Positions 1-7,823 of a stretch of 43,542 bases of DNA are shown piece by piece. The position numbers and the translations under genes are program-made. Each line of letters opens with the position of its first letter. Positions within the stretch are counted from its first letter, which is position 1. This DNA comes from CAVPDE01 sp964580575 (GTDB lineage: Bacteria; Desulfobacterota; DSM-4660; Desulfatiglandales; HGW-15): positions 1 through 43,542 of the forward strand of contig CAZOLJ010000039.1 in assembly GCA_964580575.1 (NCBI GenBank). Direction: 5' to 3'. The notes beneath the pieces are model-generated. The model worked only from the letters and a program-made list of their open reading frames with translations, was not told where the DNA came from and made no database searches.

Positions 1-86
1 AGAGGAGCCCGGCAAAGCGCCAGGTCGCCTTTAGCACGATTTAACCACCCTTCTGCTGTTCCGGGCGGGTCTCTGTCAGACGGCAC
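1..86 (-). CDS. HEPN-domain protein (HepT-like toxin), N-terminus only
   Basis: The gene runs off the left edge of the window; only about 28 residues are visible. Reading from a GTG at 84-86, the peptide contains the segment EGWLNRAKGDLALCRAP, the typical first helix of HEPN proteins (W-L-x-x-A-x-x-D-L-x-x-A pattern). The frame overlaps the end of the upstream nucleotidyltransferase gene by 11 bases, the tight coupling expected of MNT-HEPN pairs. HEPN partners are usually RNases or nucleotide-binding toxins whose active Rx4-6H motif lies near the C-terminus, here outside the window. Family assignment is inferred from this short segment plus the neighbour; the GTG start is the only sensible one seen. 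Confidence 0.65.
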   Translation of the reverse strand, partial: MPSDRDPPGTAEGWLNRAKGDLALCRAP

Positions 87-450
87 GATACAGCTCCTTG
101 CCCTCTTCTAATGCCGGTTTGATCACCAGAGAGGGTTCGTCTCCGAAATCGCGGATGTCTTTCTGGGTCACAACCAAAATATCCTTAGAAAAACCGATGC
201 CCGAGAGATCCCGGTAAAGTTTTTGCGCAGTCCTCCGACGGTGACTCCCCTCAGGCATCACGACCAGAAAATCGAAATCACTGTCAGGGCCCATCGCTCC
301 TCGTGCGGCGGAACCAAACAGGATGATACGCAAGGGATGGACCGACTCAACGATGCTTCTTGTTAGTGTCGAAAGAAGAGCAACCTTATCAGACATTGGA
401 GTACCGCCTGATCGCCAGCCATCTACCCTTCTTTTTCTATTCTCTTTCAC
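76..450 (-). CDS. MNT-type nucleotidyltransferase (MntA-like antitoxin)
   Basis: A small nucleotidyltransferase-fold protein of 124 residues. The family signature G-S-x10-D-x-D is present exactly (GSAARGAMGPDSDFDF). In known MntA/HepT systems the MNT protein neutralises the HEPN toxin, in some cases by AMPylating it. The gene sits directly upstream of, and overlaps, a HEPN reading frame, which supports a toxin-antitoxin role. Start choice is uncertain: the GTG at 450 has an AGGAG eight bases upstream, whereas an internal ATG at 396 (MSDKVALL) gives a length closer to the family norm but has a weak ribosome site. The function as antitoxin is inference from motif and context. Confidence 0.75.
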   Translation of the reverse strand: MKENRKRRVDGWRSGGTPMSDKVALLSTLTRSIVESVHPLRIILFGSAARGAMGPDSDFDFLVVMPEGSHRRRTAQKLYRDLSGIGFSKDILVVTQKDIRDFGDEPSLVIKPALEEGKELYRAV

Positions 451-711
451 TTCATTAACTCCTGCAAAGCGAGGGTGGGATCTTTATCAGGAAAGATTTT
501 TCCAGCAATGAAGATATTTTGACAAAAGAGGGTGTGAAAATCAAGGTAATTGCCGAAACCGAAGCAGACGATGGCTTTCTAGGCAGACCACTTGGCCGCT
601 CTTACTGTGTTAACTACATGAGTCGGCAACTCTGGTATCGACGGATAAATGGCTGAAGGTTTACGACCACACCCATGGATCGAGACCTTTTTGTTTCGCG
701 ACGGGGGGATT

Positions 712-1233
712 TTATTTCTTTAAGACAACCGGATTTTGTTCGTACTCGCCCGAGCGGACCTCTTCCCAGAAGGCCTTTTCGCTCTTTTCCCACTCCTTCC
801 CAAAGGTGGCGCTAAAAAAGCCTCCCAGCTTTTCAAAGACCCGCTTCCACCCCGGCCGGCAGGAAAGGGCCAGCACGTCCTCCAGAAAGGGAACGATCTC
901 CGCCATTTTCTCCTTGGGAATGTAAGCCCTGGCGCCCATCTGGATGGATTTCTTCAAGGCCTCCACCGAAAGGGCATGTGCGGTGAGCATGACCGTAGGG
1001 AACCCCAGGCTCACGGCGGCATTCAGCAGATCAAAGCCCCGCACTCCCATGATGTCTAGGATGACCAGATCATAGGTCCAGGATCGGATCAGGTGGTACC
1101 CGGTCTCGTAATCCGTGGCGGTGTCGAGAACGAGCCCCGGGAAATCGTCGAACTGCTCTTTCAGGGTCTCCAAAATGTCCGGCTCATCATCCACCGCCAG
1201 CAGACGCTTGTTGTTCAGCACGCTCTCGGCCAT
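712..1233 (-). CDS. Single-domain response regulator with a C-terminal extension
   Basis: A 173-residue receiver protein. The acidic pocket is at D15-D16-E17, the phosphoacceptor is D60 in DLVILDIMG, followed by T84 and K107 (YIPKEK), so the full set of CheY-like catalytic residues is present. Beyond about residue 125 there is a charged and aromatic tail of about 45 residues with no recognised output domain. The ATG at 1233 lies 10 bases after the stop of the acyl-CoA synthetase gene, so the two are probably co-transcribed as the last genes of the liv operon. No histidine kinase is adjacent; the partner kinase is unknown. The reading frame extends upstream into the ligase gene, but that part overlaps it out of frame and is not supported. 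Confidence 0.8.
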   Translation of the reverse strand: MAESVLNNKRLLAVDDEPDILETLKEQFDDFPGLVLDTATDYETGYHLIRSWTYDLVILDIMGVRGFDLLNAAVSLGFPTVMLTAHALSVEALKKSIQMGARAYIPKEKMAEIVPFLEDVLALSCRPGWKRVFEKLGGFFSATFGKEWEKSEKAFWEEVRSGEYEQNPVVLKK

Positions 1234-1243
1234 CGTCTTCCTC

Positions 1244-2902
1244 TTACTTTTTCCCTTTGCTCTGCTTCCGTCGCTCTTCGTCGCGGATCTCTCTGCGCAG
1301 AAGCTTTCCAACCTTGGACTTGGGCAGCATGTCGCGGAACTCAATGTAGCTCGGCACTTTGTAAGCCGCCAGCCTGTCGCGGCAGAAGTTGAGAAGATCC
1401 GCGCCGCCCACTCCTCTTGCGTCTTCCTTGAGGACCACGATCGCCTTGATCCGCTCACCGACCTTGGGGTCCGGCACACCCACGACGCAGGCCCCGATCA
1501 CCGTGGGGTGGTCCTGGAGAACCGCTTCTACCTCTGAAGCGGACACCCGGAACGCTTTGTGCTTGATGATGTCCGCGGACCGCTCCACGTAGATGAGATC
1601 GCCGTCCGCATCCTCCTTCACGAAATCACTCATACGGTAGTAGATGTCGTTGTTGATCTTCACGTAAGCGCGGGTGGTCTCGTCAGGTTTGTTCAGATAT
1701 TCCTTGATCGTGTAAGGAGAGGTGACCAGGAGTTCCCCCGTCTCCCCCTGCGGCACAGGCTCCAGGGTGTCCGGATCCGCGACGAGACAGCGCCGGCTCT
1801 TCAGGGGTTCGCCGATGGTATTGGGCTTCGGCTCTCTTCCGATGCGGCTGTAGGTCACGTGCCCCGCCTCGGTGGACCCATAAACCTGATAGATCTGCAC
1901 GCCCGTGTGCTCCTTCCATCGGTTGAACACTTCCAAAGGCAAGACATCACCGCCGCAATAGCAGTAGGTGAGAGAACTCAAGTCATAGCGTTCCAGCCGG
2001 TCGTTTTCAAGGATCATCCGGTAGAGCGCCGGCACCCCCAGCATCCACCGAGCCCTGTACCGCTCAACGCATTCCAGGATCGCGTCCACCTGTGGAACGG
2101 GCATGAGCAGGGTCAGGTTGCCCTTGTTGAGACCCACGGCCATGAAAAGCCCGAGAGCCATGATGTGGAACAGGGGGTTGACGGCCAGGTACACGTCTTC
2201 CCCTTCCTTGAGATACTTTCCTGCCACGTCTTCCGTCACATCGTTCACGTAGGAGGTCATCCCAATGTGGTTGCCGGGAACCCCCTTGGGAAAGCCAGTG
2301 GTTCCGCCCGTGTAGAGAATGTAGGAAAGGTCTTTCCATGGGTCCAGCGCCACCTTTTCCTTCAGAGGCGGGTGTTTGAGGAGGCTTCTGAACCAGAGGA
2401 CCTGGGTGTCCCGCTCCACTTTACCGTTAGGGATTCTGTCAAAAAGGACTCCCAGAAATCTTTTCCAGGTCGGAAGAAGGTCCGCGAGGTTCGTCACAAT
2501 GATGCGCTTGATGCCGGTGGTCGCCAGGACCTCTTTGACGTAGCCGAAGTTCGTGTCCTGGCAGATCACCGTCTCCACACCGGCATCCTTGATCATGTAC
2601 TCGATCTCAAAGGACGTGTAGATCGGAGAAATGGGGACCAGCACAGCCCCGATCTTCTGGATGCCGAGAAAGCCGATGATCCATTGGATGCAGTTGGGGA
2701 TGTAGATCATGACCCGGTCGCCCTTCTTGACCCCCAGGTCCAGAAGGGACCCTGCAAACCTCTCGCTCAAGTCACGCAGTCTGCGATAGGAGAAGGTCTC
2801 CCCGAGGTACATGACAGCCGGCCGGTCCGGATAGGCTTCGCTCATCCTATCGAATCTAGTAAAAGTCAATTCCTTTTCTATAGAGAGATCTCTGGAACTC
2901 AT
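1244..2902 (-). CDS. AMP-forming acyl-CoA synthetase
   Basis: A 552-residue member of the ANL adenylate-forming superfamily that activates a carboxylic acid to its CoA thioester through an acyl-AMP intermediate. Visible motifs are the phosphate loop YTGGTTGFPKG (about 197-207), YGSTEAGH (341-348), the hinge region around YVERSADIIKHKAFRVSASEVE (split here as YVERSADII, about 438-446, and RVSASEVE, about 452-459), and the catalytic lysine K533 in PKSKVGKLLRRE. Length is normal for the family. Its position directly downstream of livF, in the same direction, suggests that the acid it activates is the one imported by the ABC system. Substrate chain type (fatty, aromatic or branched) cannot be decided from sequence reading alone. 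Confidence 0.88.
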   Translation of the reverse strand: MSSRDLSIEKELTFTRFDRMSEAYPDRPAVMYLGETFSYRRLRDLSERFAGSLLDLGVKKGDRVMIYIPNCIQWIIGFLGIQKIGAVLVPISPIYTSFEIEYMIKDAGVETVICQDTNFGYVKEVLATTGIKRIIVTNLADLLPTWKRFLGVLFDRIPNGKVERDTQVLWFRSLLKHPPLKEKVALDPWKDLSYILYTGGTTGFPKGVPGNHIGMTSYVNDVTEDVAGKYLKEGEDVYLAVNPLFHIMALGLFMAVGLNKGNLTLLMPVPQVDAILECVERYRARWMLGVPALYRMILENDRLERYDLSSLTYCYCGGDVLPLEVFNRWKEHTGVQIYQVYGSTEAGHVTYSRIGREPKPNTIGEPLKSRRCLVADPDTLEPVPQGETGELLVTSPYTIKEYLNKPDETTRAYVKINNDIYYRMSDFVKEDADGDLIYVERSADIIKHKAFRVSASEVEAVLQDHPTVIGACVVGVPDPKVGERIKAIVVLKEDARGVGGADLLNFCRDRLAAYKVPSYIEFRDMLPKSKVGKLLRREIRDEERRKQSKGKK

Positions 2903-2911
2903 AGGCTATTC

Positions 2912-3073
2912 CTGTTAGCTGGCGGCAGGTTGCGTGTCGCATGTTGCCTGTTGGGCGTTGCCTGTTGCCTGTTGCCTGTCGCCTGTTGCTCGTGGTGCAG
3001 ACTATCGCTGCCCTTCATTGGCCACACACTCTTGCAAAGCTGCAACAAGCAACCTGCAACCAGCCACCTGCTA
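2912..3073 (-). repeat. Heptamer repeat element: inverted arrays around a core
   Basis: From about 2926 to 2991 the plus strand reads as 7-base units of the form GTTGCCT (several exact copies, others with one or two changes). After a non-repetitive core of about 50 bases, 3040-3073 reads as the complementary heptamers GCAACAA, GCAACCT, GCAACCA, GCCACCT. The two arrays could pair into a long imperfect hairpin. The outer end of the right array contains the TAG stop codon of livF (minus strand TAGCAGGT). The same layout recurs near 18555-18638, and a related array lies at 31511-31690. Confidence 0.8.
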
Positions 3074-3817
3074 GACGCCGAAATACGCGGCCCTGACATC
3101 CGGGTTATTCAGCAGTTCCTGTCGCGTCCCCTCCATGACCGCGGCCCCGTTTTCCAGAATGAAGGCGTAGTCCACAATGGGGAGCACCGGCCGCGCGTAC
3201 TGTTCTGTCACAAGGATAGAAATCTGTTTCTCGGCCCCGATGACCTTCGTGGCGCGGATCAGGATGGCCTGCATGAGCGGACTCAGCCCGAGCAGGGGTT
3301 CGTCCAAAAGGAGGAGCGCCGGTTGCGCCATAAGCGCGCGGCCGATGGCCAGCATTTGCTGCTCTCCGCCGCTCAGAAACCCTCCCACTCTGTTTTTGAG
3401 TTTGACCAGCGCAGGAAAGAGCTTGAACACATAGTTCATGGTCTCCCTGGACTGAGCCGGGGTGGCCAGGTATCCGCCGATTTTCAGATTCTCAAGGACA
3501 CTGCTCTCCTTAAATATCCGTCGTCTTTCGGGACACAGGATGAGTCCCCTTCTCGCCCTCTCGCTTGGCTTTAGTTTTGTGATGTCTATTCCCTTGAACT
3601 GAATCTTTCCCGAAACCGTGATTCGTTCCCCGCCGGCCATTTCCTCCTTCTTCTTGATATCCTCCATGATGCCGGAGAGCGTGTACATGAGCGTGGACTT
3701 GCCGGCACTGTTGGCGCCGAAAACACCCACGATCCTGTTCTCCTCGCAACGGATGCTCACGTTGTTGAGAGCGAGCATGTTCTCGTAGAAAACCATCAGG
3801 CCGGTGGCTTCAAGCAT
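3071..3817 (-). CDS. livF: Branched-chain amino acid-type ABC transporter ATPase LivF
   Basis: A 248-residue cytoplasmic ATPase subunit. Walker A is GANSAGKST (about residues 34-42), the ABC signature is LSGGEQQMLAIGRAL, and Walker B is LLLLDEPLLGLSP. The C-terminus ends with the family-typical short tail (AAYFGV). It overlaps the end of livG by 8 bases, and together with LivG it would energise the LivHM permease. An unusual insert between Walker A and the Q-loop (KKKEEMAGGERITVSG) is slightly longer than in standard LivF. The stop codon is formed at the border of an intergenic heptamer repeat element. Substrate could be branched-chain amino acids or, given the adjacent acyl-CoA synthetase, a hydrophobic organic acid. 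Confidence 0.92.
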   Translation of the reverse strand: MLEATGLMVFYENMLALNNVSIRCEENRIVGVFGANSAGKSTLMYTLSGIMEDIKKKEEMAGGERITVSGKIQFKGIDITKLKPSERARRGLILCPERRRIFKESSVLENLKIGGYLATPAQSRETMNYVFKLFPALVKLKNRVGGFLSGGEQQMLAIGRALMAQPALLLLDEPLLGLSPLMQAILIRATKVIGAEKQISILVTEQYARPVLPIVDYAFILENGAAVMEGTRQELLNNPDVRAAYFGV

Positions 3818-4598
3818 AGGTCATGACCTCCTCCACCTCCTCTGATCCGAAGTAGGCCTCCTTCACCTTAGGGTTGGCCATGACCTCTTCAGGGGTCCCT
3901 TCCACGAGCTTTTCTCCGAAGTTCAGCACCATCACCCGGTTGGCCACACGGAAGAGTTCCCGCAGGCGGTGCTCGATCATGATGAGCGTGATCCCGTCCA
4001 TCTGCAGCCGCTCGATGAGGGGAACCATGCTCGCGATCTCGCTCATGCTCAGGCCCGAGAACACCTCATCGCAAAGAATGATCTCCGGTTTCAGGGCAAG
4101 GCACCGCGCAAGCTCGAGCCTTTTGAGATAGCCGGTCGGCAGGGATGAAGCCATCTTGTAAGGCACGAAGGAATCCCTCTCGAATCCGATCTCCTCCAGG
4201 ATATCGATCCCCACGGTGTTCCTGTCTCCCAGCTTTCCTCCCCCTCGCCACCCTCCTGTTCTCTTGGCCCTGGGCGAGAAAAGCGGAATGACCAGATTCT
4301 TGTAGGCCGGAAGGCTGTAATAGGGACGCATGATTTGGAAGGTGCGGGTGACCCCGAGGTCGGCGATCTTGTGGGCCGCTTTCCCTGTAATTTCCCGGCC
4401 TTTGAAAAAGATCTTTCCCGACGTCATGGTCACGAAACCGGTGATGCAGTTGACCAGGGTCGTTTTGCCTGATCCGTTGGGGCCGATGATGCCCAGGATG
4501 TCTCCCTGGTTCACATCAAAACTGACCCGGTTCAGAGCCAGGATGCCTCCGAAAGCCTTGGTTGCCTCTTCCACGCGGAGCATGGGGGATTCGGTCAT
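3810..4598 (-). CDS. livG: Branched-chain amino acid-type ABC transporter ATPase LivG
   Basis: A 262-residue ATPase. The start at 4598 (MTESPMLRVEEA) is chosen because it overlaps the livM stop as ATGA and removes a long unsupported extension lying inside livM in another frame. Walker A is GPNGSGKTT, the signature region reads LPTGYLKRLELARCLA (the LivG-type LPxG variant rather than LSGG), and Walker B is IILCDEVFSGLS, where the usual D-E-P is D-E-V. The C-terminal LivG-type tail (NPKVKEAYFG) is present. It should pair with LivF on the cytoplasmic side of LivHM. The Val after the catalytic Glu is unusual but not predicted to abolish hydrolysis. Confidence 0.92.
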   Translation of the reverse strand: MTESPMLRVEEATKAFGGILALNRVSFDVNQGDILGIIGPNGSGKTTLVNCITGFVTMTSGKIFFKGREITGKAAHKIADLGVTRTFQIMRPYYSLPAYKNLVIPLFSPRAKRTGGWRGGGKLGDRNTVGIDILEEIGFERDSFVPYKMASSLPTGYLKRLELARCLALKPEIILCDEVFSGLSMSEIASMVPLIERLQMDGITLIMIEHRLRELFRVANRVMVLNFGEKLVEGTPEEVMANPKVKEAYFGSEEVEEVMTYA

Positions 4599-5608
4599 AT
4601 TTTCACCCACCGCTCGAATTGATGATATTTGCGCTGGCCATAGACCATGAGCCCCTCGCTTTTGAAAACGATGAACGCCATGAGGATAACGGCGTAGAAA
4701 GCGATGCGCAAGGTCCCAAACTCTCTCAACAGCTCGGAGATAGGCACGAGGATGAAACAGCCGATGACCGGGCCTGCGAGCGTTCCGCCGCCGCCGATAA
4801 CGGTTGCCGCTATGGGGAGGATGGAAAAATCGAGGGCAAAAAGGGAAATCCCTGAAAACATGTAAATGTGGGTCAGGCAGGCGCCGGCAAGGCATCCCAT
4901 GGTAGAGGCGATGAAGACCGCCACCGCCTTGTAATAGGTAATGCTCATCCCGGAGGCGCGAACGGCCTGGTCATTGTCTTTGACTCCCCGAAACACCAGG
5001 CCGATATCCATGTTCACCAGCCTCCTGAGGCCGAACAGGAACAGGATCACCATGACAAGGACGAAATACTGCTCTACCCAGGAGTACGGGAAACTGTCGA
5101 CTCCCATGATTCCGTCCGTGCCCCCGAAAATGTTGAGAGCTTCAATGATCCGCATCGCAGCCAGGGGATACATGAGGCTCACAATGGCAAAATACACCCC
5201 CCTCAAGGGGAGGCACGGGAGGAGAAGTAGGGTGCAGATCGCCGCACCGGACACCGAAGCAATGGGGATCGTCAGTAAGATCGGAAATCCCAGATGCTTG
5301 TTCAGGAGCGCGGCGATGTAGGCGCCCGTGCCTATGAAAAGAGCGCCTCCCAGCGAGACGAGTCCCACGTAATGAGCCAGAAAATCAAAGCTCAGGGCAA
5401 GAAGGGCATAGAGGCAGACATTGGAAATGACCCGCTCCCAGTAAAGGCTTGGCATTACCAGAGGCAGCAGAAGCAGCCCTACGATGAGCACCAGCCTGGG
5501 CAAGACGAGATAGCCCAGTTCTCTCCAGGACAAAAGCGCATAGATCCCGTCCGATCGCACCTTGATGCCCCGGTCCAGTCTTTCTCTGCGACGGTCTGCA
5601 GTAGACAT
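4595..5608 (-). CDS. livM: Branched-chain amino acid-type ABC transporter permease LivM
   Basis: A 337-residue integral membrane protein with a charged N-terminal cytoplasmic stretch of about 30 residues followed by roughly ten hydrophobic segments. The EAA-like coupling region is recognisable as GLVFRGVKDNDQAVRASGM, and the segment GGGGTLAGPVIGC near the C-terminus is typical of LivM. It lies 3 bases downstream of livH and overlaps livG by 4 bases, so translation is probably coupled. It would form the translocation pore as a heterodimer with LivH. Confidence 0.92.
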   Translation of the reverse strand: MSTADRRRERLDRGIKVRSDGIYALLSWRELGYLVLPRLVLIVGLLLLPLVMPSLYWERVISNVCLYALLALSFDFLAHYVGLVSLGGALFIGTGAYIAALLNKHLGFPILLTIPIASVSGAAICTLLLLPCLPLRGVYFAIVSLMYPLAAMRIIEALNIFGGTDGIMGVDSFPYSWVEQYFVLVMVILFLFGLRRLVNMDIGLVFRGVKDNDQAVRASGMSITYYKAVAVFIASTMGCLAGACLTHIYMFSGISLFALDFSILPIAATVIGGGGTLAGPVIGCFILVPISELLREFGTLRIAFYAVILMAFIVFKSEGLMVYGQRKYHQFERWVKI

Positions 5609-5611
5609 GAT

Positions 5612-6481
5612 TCAGACTCTTTCCTCGAGTTCCTTTTGACGTCCGAAAAGGCCTGACGGCCTCATGATGAGGGTGAAAATGATGGCGAGCAGCGCCACCA
5701 CCATCTGAAAGTGACTGCCCAGGTACACAACGGTCAGGATCTGGGCAAAACCGATGAGGAACGCGGCCAGCACAGCCCCCATCCAGCTGCCTAAGCCGCC
5801 CACGATGCAGACGGCGATGGCCAGGATCAGGACATTGTACCCGGCTTCCACCACGATGTTTCCGAGGGGAAGAAGCACAATGGCTGCCAGGCCTGCGAGC
5901 ATGGACCCGAAGGCCGTGGCCAGAAGCGCCATCCTATCCGAATCAATGCCCAGCATGAGAGCCGCCCGCTCATCCTGTGCCATGCCCCGGAGAGCCAGCC
6001 CGATTCGCGTGTAATGGGTAAAGAGCCACAGCAGAACAATGACAGCCGCGCCGATCCCGATGAGAATGAGGCGGTGAATGTCGACCGGAACGCCTCCCAG
6101 GGTCACACTCCCCGGGACAAAGAGAGGTAACGTGTAGGTCATACCCTTGAAGCCCCCCCAGCGCAGTCCCTCCAGGATAGCGAGGCCGATGGCATAAGAG
6201 GCGATGATCTCGGAGATGGCCATACCCCTCACGCGGATCAGCATGAACCGGTAGATCAGGGCTCCGAGAACGCCCGTGATGAGAATGGCGATGAGTGCGC
6301 TGAGAAAATAGTTCAGGCCCACGGCTTTCAGGAAGGTCCAGGTGATGAAGCCTGCAACCACGTAAATGGCACCGTGGGCGAAGTTGGGGACCCGGCTGAT
6401 GCCGTAGACGAGGGCAAAACCAAGGGCCATCAGGGCCAACGCAAGGCTGTTGATGGTGCCATAGATCAGGATTTGCAGCAT
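5612..6481 (-). CDS. livH: Branched-chain amino acid-type ABC transporter permease LivH
   Basis: A 289-residue integral membrane permease with about eight hydrophobic segments. Typical LivH features are the N-terminal INSLALALMALGFALVYG region, the coupling loop GLALRGMAQDERAALMLGI and the glycine-rich GGLGSWMGAVLAAFLIG segment. It is the first permease gene after the binding protein and is separated from it by 70 bases that contain a large C/G-rich palindrome, which could lower downstream expression relative to the binding protein (inference). It pairs with LivM. Confidence 0.92.
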   Translation of the reverse strand: MLQILIYGTINSLALALMALGFALVYGISRVPNFAHGAIYVVAGFITWTFLKAVGLNYFLSALIAILITGVLGALIYRFMLIRVRGMAISEIIASYAIGLAILEGLRWGGFKGMTYTLPLFVPGSVTLGGVPVDIHRLILIGIGAAVIVLLWLFTHYTRIGLALRGMAQDERAALMLGIDSDRMALLATAFGSMLAGLAAIVLLPLGNIVVEAGYNVLILAIAVCIVGGLGSWMGAVLAAFLIGFAQILTVVYLGSHFQMVVALLAIIFTLIMRPSGLFGRQKELEERV

Positions 6482-6495
6482 AGCCGCTCACACCT

Positions 6496-6546
6496 CAAAA
6501 TCCCCCCTCACCCCCCTTTACTAAAGGGGGGAATGGGGGGATTTTG
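6496..6546. repeat. C/G-rich palindromic repeat, copy 1
   Basis: A near-perfect inverted repeat of about 51 bases: the left arm begins CAAAATCCCCCC and continues with a second C-run, and the right arm mirrors it and ends GGGGGGATTTTG, with the centre near TTTACTAAAG. A second copy with the same arm ends and the same central TACTAAAG lies at 33262-33310. It separates the binding-protein gene from livH and could act as an mRNA-stabilising or attenuating hairpin, or be a REP/MITE-like mobile palindrome. Confidence 0.85.
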
Positions 6547-6551
6547 AAAGC

Positions 6552-7823
6552 CTACTTCTTCATCCACGGAGGCAACTGGATCTCGCCCGTGGCAATGCTC
6601 TTTGGAAAGACCACGATTCTCTTGCCCGCCTGCCACTGGAGGATGGTGCCCACAGCCCCTTCTTTGGGGTCCAGAGCAGGAATGACTTGGTGGTTCTTGG
6701 GATTGAAGCGGATCCTGCCGTAGACACCCATCAAGTCCGTCTGCTCCAGGGCCTCCACGATTTTGTCCGAGTTCGTGGTGTTGGCACGCTCGATGGCATC
6801 CTTCAGTGTGTAGACCGCCATGTAGCTGCTGGAGCTGCCCAAACCTTCAGGCTCGATGTTCCATTTCTTGGTGTAGGCATCGTAGAACTTCATGGTCCAC
6901 TCGGTGGCTTTGGAAGGAGCGTTCCCGGCGTTGACCACATTGCAGAGGGTGTATTCTCCCTTGCCCTCTGTGGCCTTCCAGAAGCCGGGTTGCTCGGCAG
7001 CCGCCAAGGTGGAACCAAAAGGCAGAGCCGGTATCTTGAGCTCATACCATTGCTTGAGCAGGATGGAGCTTTCCGGCATGTCCATCCAAATGTTGAGCAC
7101 CTGGGCGCCCGTATCTTTAGCCTTGAGCAGTCCCATGGAAAAATCAGTCGTTCCCGTGGGATAAACCTCAGTCCCCGCCACAGTCCAGCCTTGTCCGGCA
7201 GCGACCTTGGCGATGATTTCGCCTCCGCCTCTCGCATGAGCGACGTCCTGGACCATGATGAAAACTTTGTTGAGACCCGCCTTTTCCTTGAGTTCGGCGA
7301 AGCAGGCCATGATTTCTTTGACAAGCTGTCCTGCTTCCCCGTGGATTCGGAAGCAGTACTTGAGCTTGTCATATTCTTTTTCGACCCTCGCATGGTAGGC
7401 GGGAGTCAGGACGCCTGTCGTAAGAATAGACACCTTCTTGTACTTACCGAGGAGGTCCATGGCGGCAAGGGCGGCTTCGGACCGGACAGGCCCGCCGATG
7501 ATGAAATCGGCCTTCTTTTCTAGGATCAGCTTCTCAACGGCCATGAGCGCATCGCTGACCGGCACACCCGGTTCAAGGTCCCTGGTGTCGATCACTTCCA
7601 CCTTGAAGGGGAGTTTCTTTCCCCCTACATTGACGCCTCCCTGGGCGTTGATCTCCTCCACGGCGAGCTTCACGCCTCTCTCCGCGTCCCACCCGTAAAG
7701 GAACGCTGTGGAAAGCGGGCACCCGATCACGATGTTGTCTGCCGCAGACACCGAGGAGAACGGGGCAAAGAGCAGGATCAGAGCGGACAGGAGTGTAATA
7801 AAGAAAAGCCGTTTCTCTTTCAT
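6552..7823 (-). CDS. ABC transporter substrate-binding protein (LivK family)
   Basis: A periplasmic type I binding protein of 423 residues. The N-terminus MKEKRLFFITLLSAL is a classic signal peptide with probable cleavage after VSA (VSA-AD). The mature part begins with NIVIGCPLSTAFLYGWDAERG and contains GVKLAVEEINAQGGVNVGG, the family-typical ligand-fold entry. The ATG at 7823 is preferred over an in-frame ATG at 7829 because GGAGGAGGG sits six bases upstream of it, whereas it would abut the other. It leads the liv operon. The ligand is unknown; the downstream acyl-CoA synthetase points to an organic or aromatic acid rather than an amino acid, but this is inference. Confidence 0.9.
   Translation of the reverse strand: MKEKRLFFITLLSALILLFAPFSSVSAADNIVIGCPLSTAFLYGWDAERGVKLAVEEINAQGGVNVGGKKLPFKVEVIDTRDLEPGVPVSDALMAVEKLILEKKADFIIGGPVRSEAALAAMDLLGKYKKVSILTTGVLTPAYHARVEKEYDKLKYCFRIHGEAGQLVKEIMACFAELKEKAGLNKVFIMVQDVAHARGGGEIIAKVAAGQGWTVAGTEVYPTGTTDFSMGLLKAKDTGAQVLNIWMDMPESSILLKQWYELKIPALPFGSTLAAAEQPGFWKATEGKGEYTLCNVVNAGNAPSKATEWTMKFYDAYTKKWNIEPEGLGSSSSYMAVYTLKDAIERANTTNSDKIVEALEQTDLMGVYGRIRFNPKNHQVIPALDPKEGAVGTILQWQAGKRIVVFPKSIATGEIQLPPWMKK

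Noticed and set aside
534..656. A 40-codon plus-strand frame starting GTG (VKIKVIAETEADDGF...)
   Set aside because: The start of the peptide looks protein-like, and it might be a gene remnant, but there is no ribosome site and no recognisable family.
2912..3073. CRISPR array
   Set aside because: The repeats are 7-base tandem units without spacers, in mirrored arrays; no cas gene is present.
1559..3574. A 671-codon open frame on the plus strand
   Set aside because: It is antisense to the acyl-CoA synthetase and livF genes, has no recognisable domain, and contains translated repeat DNA.
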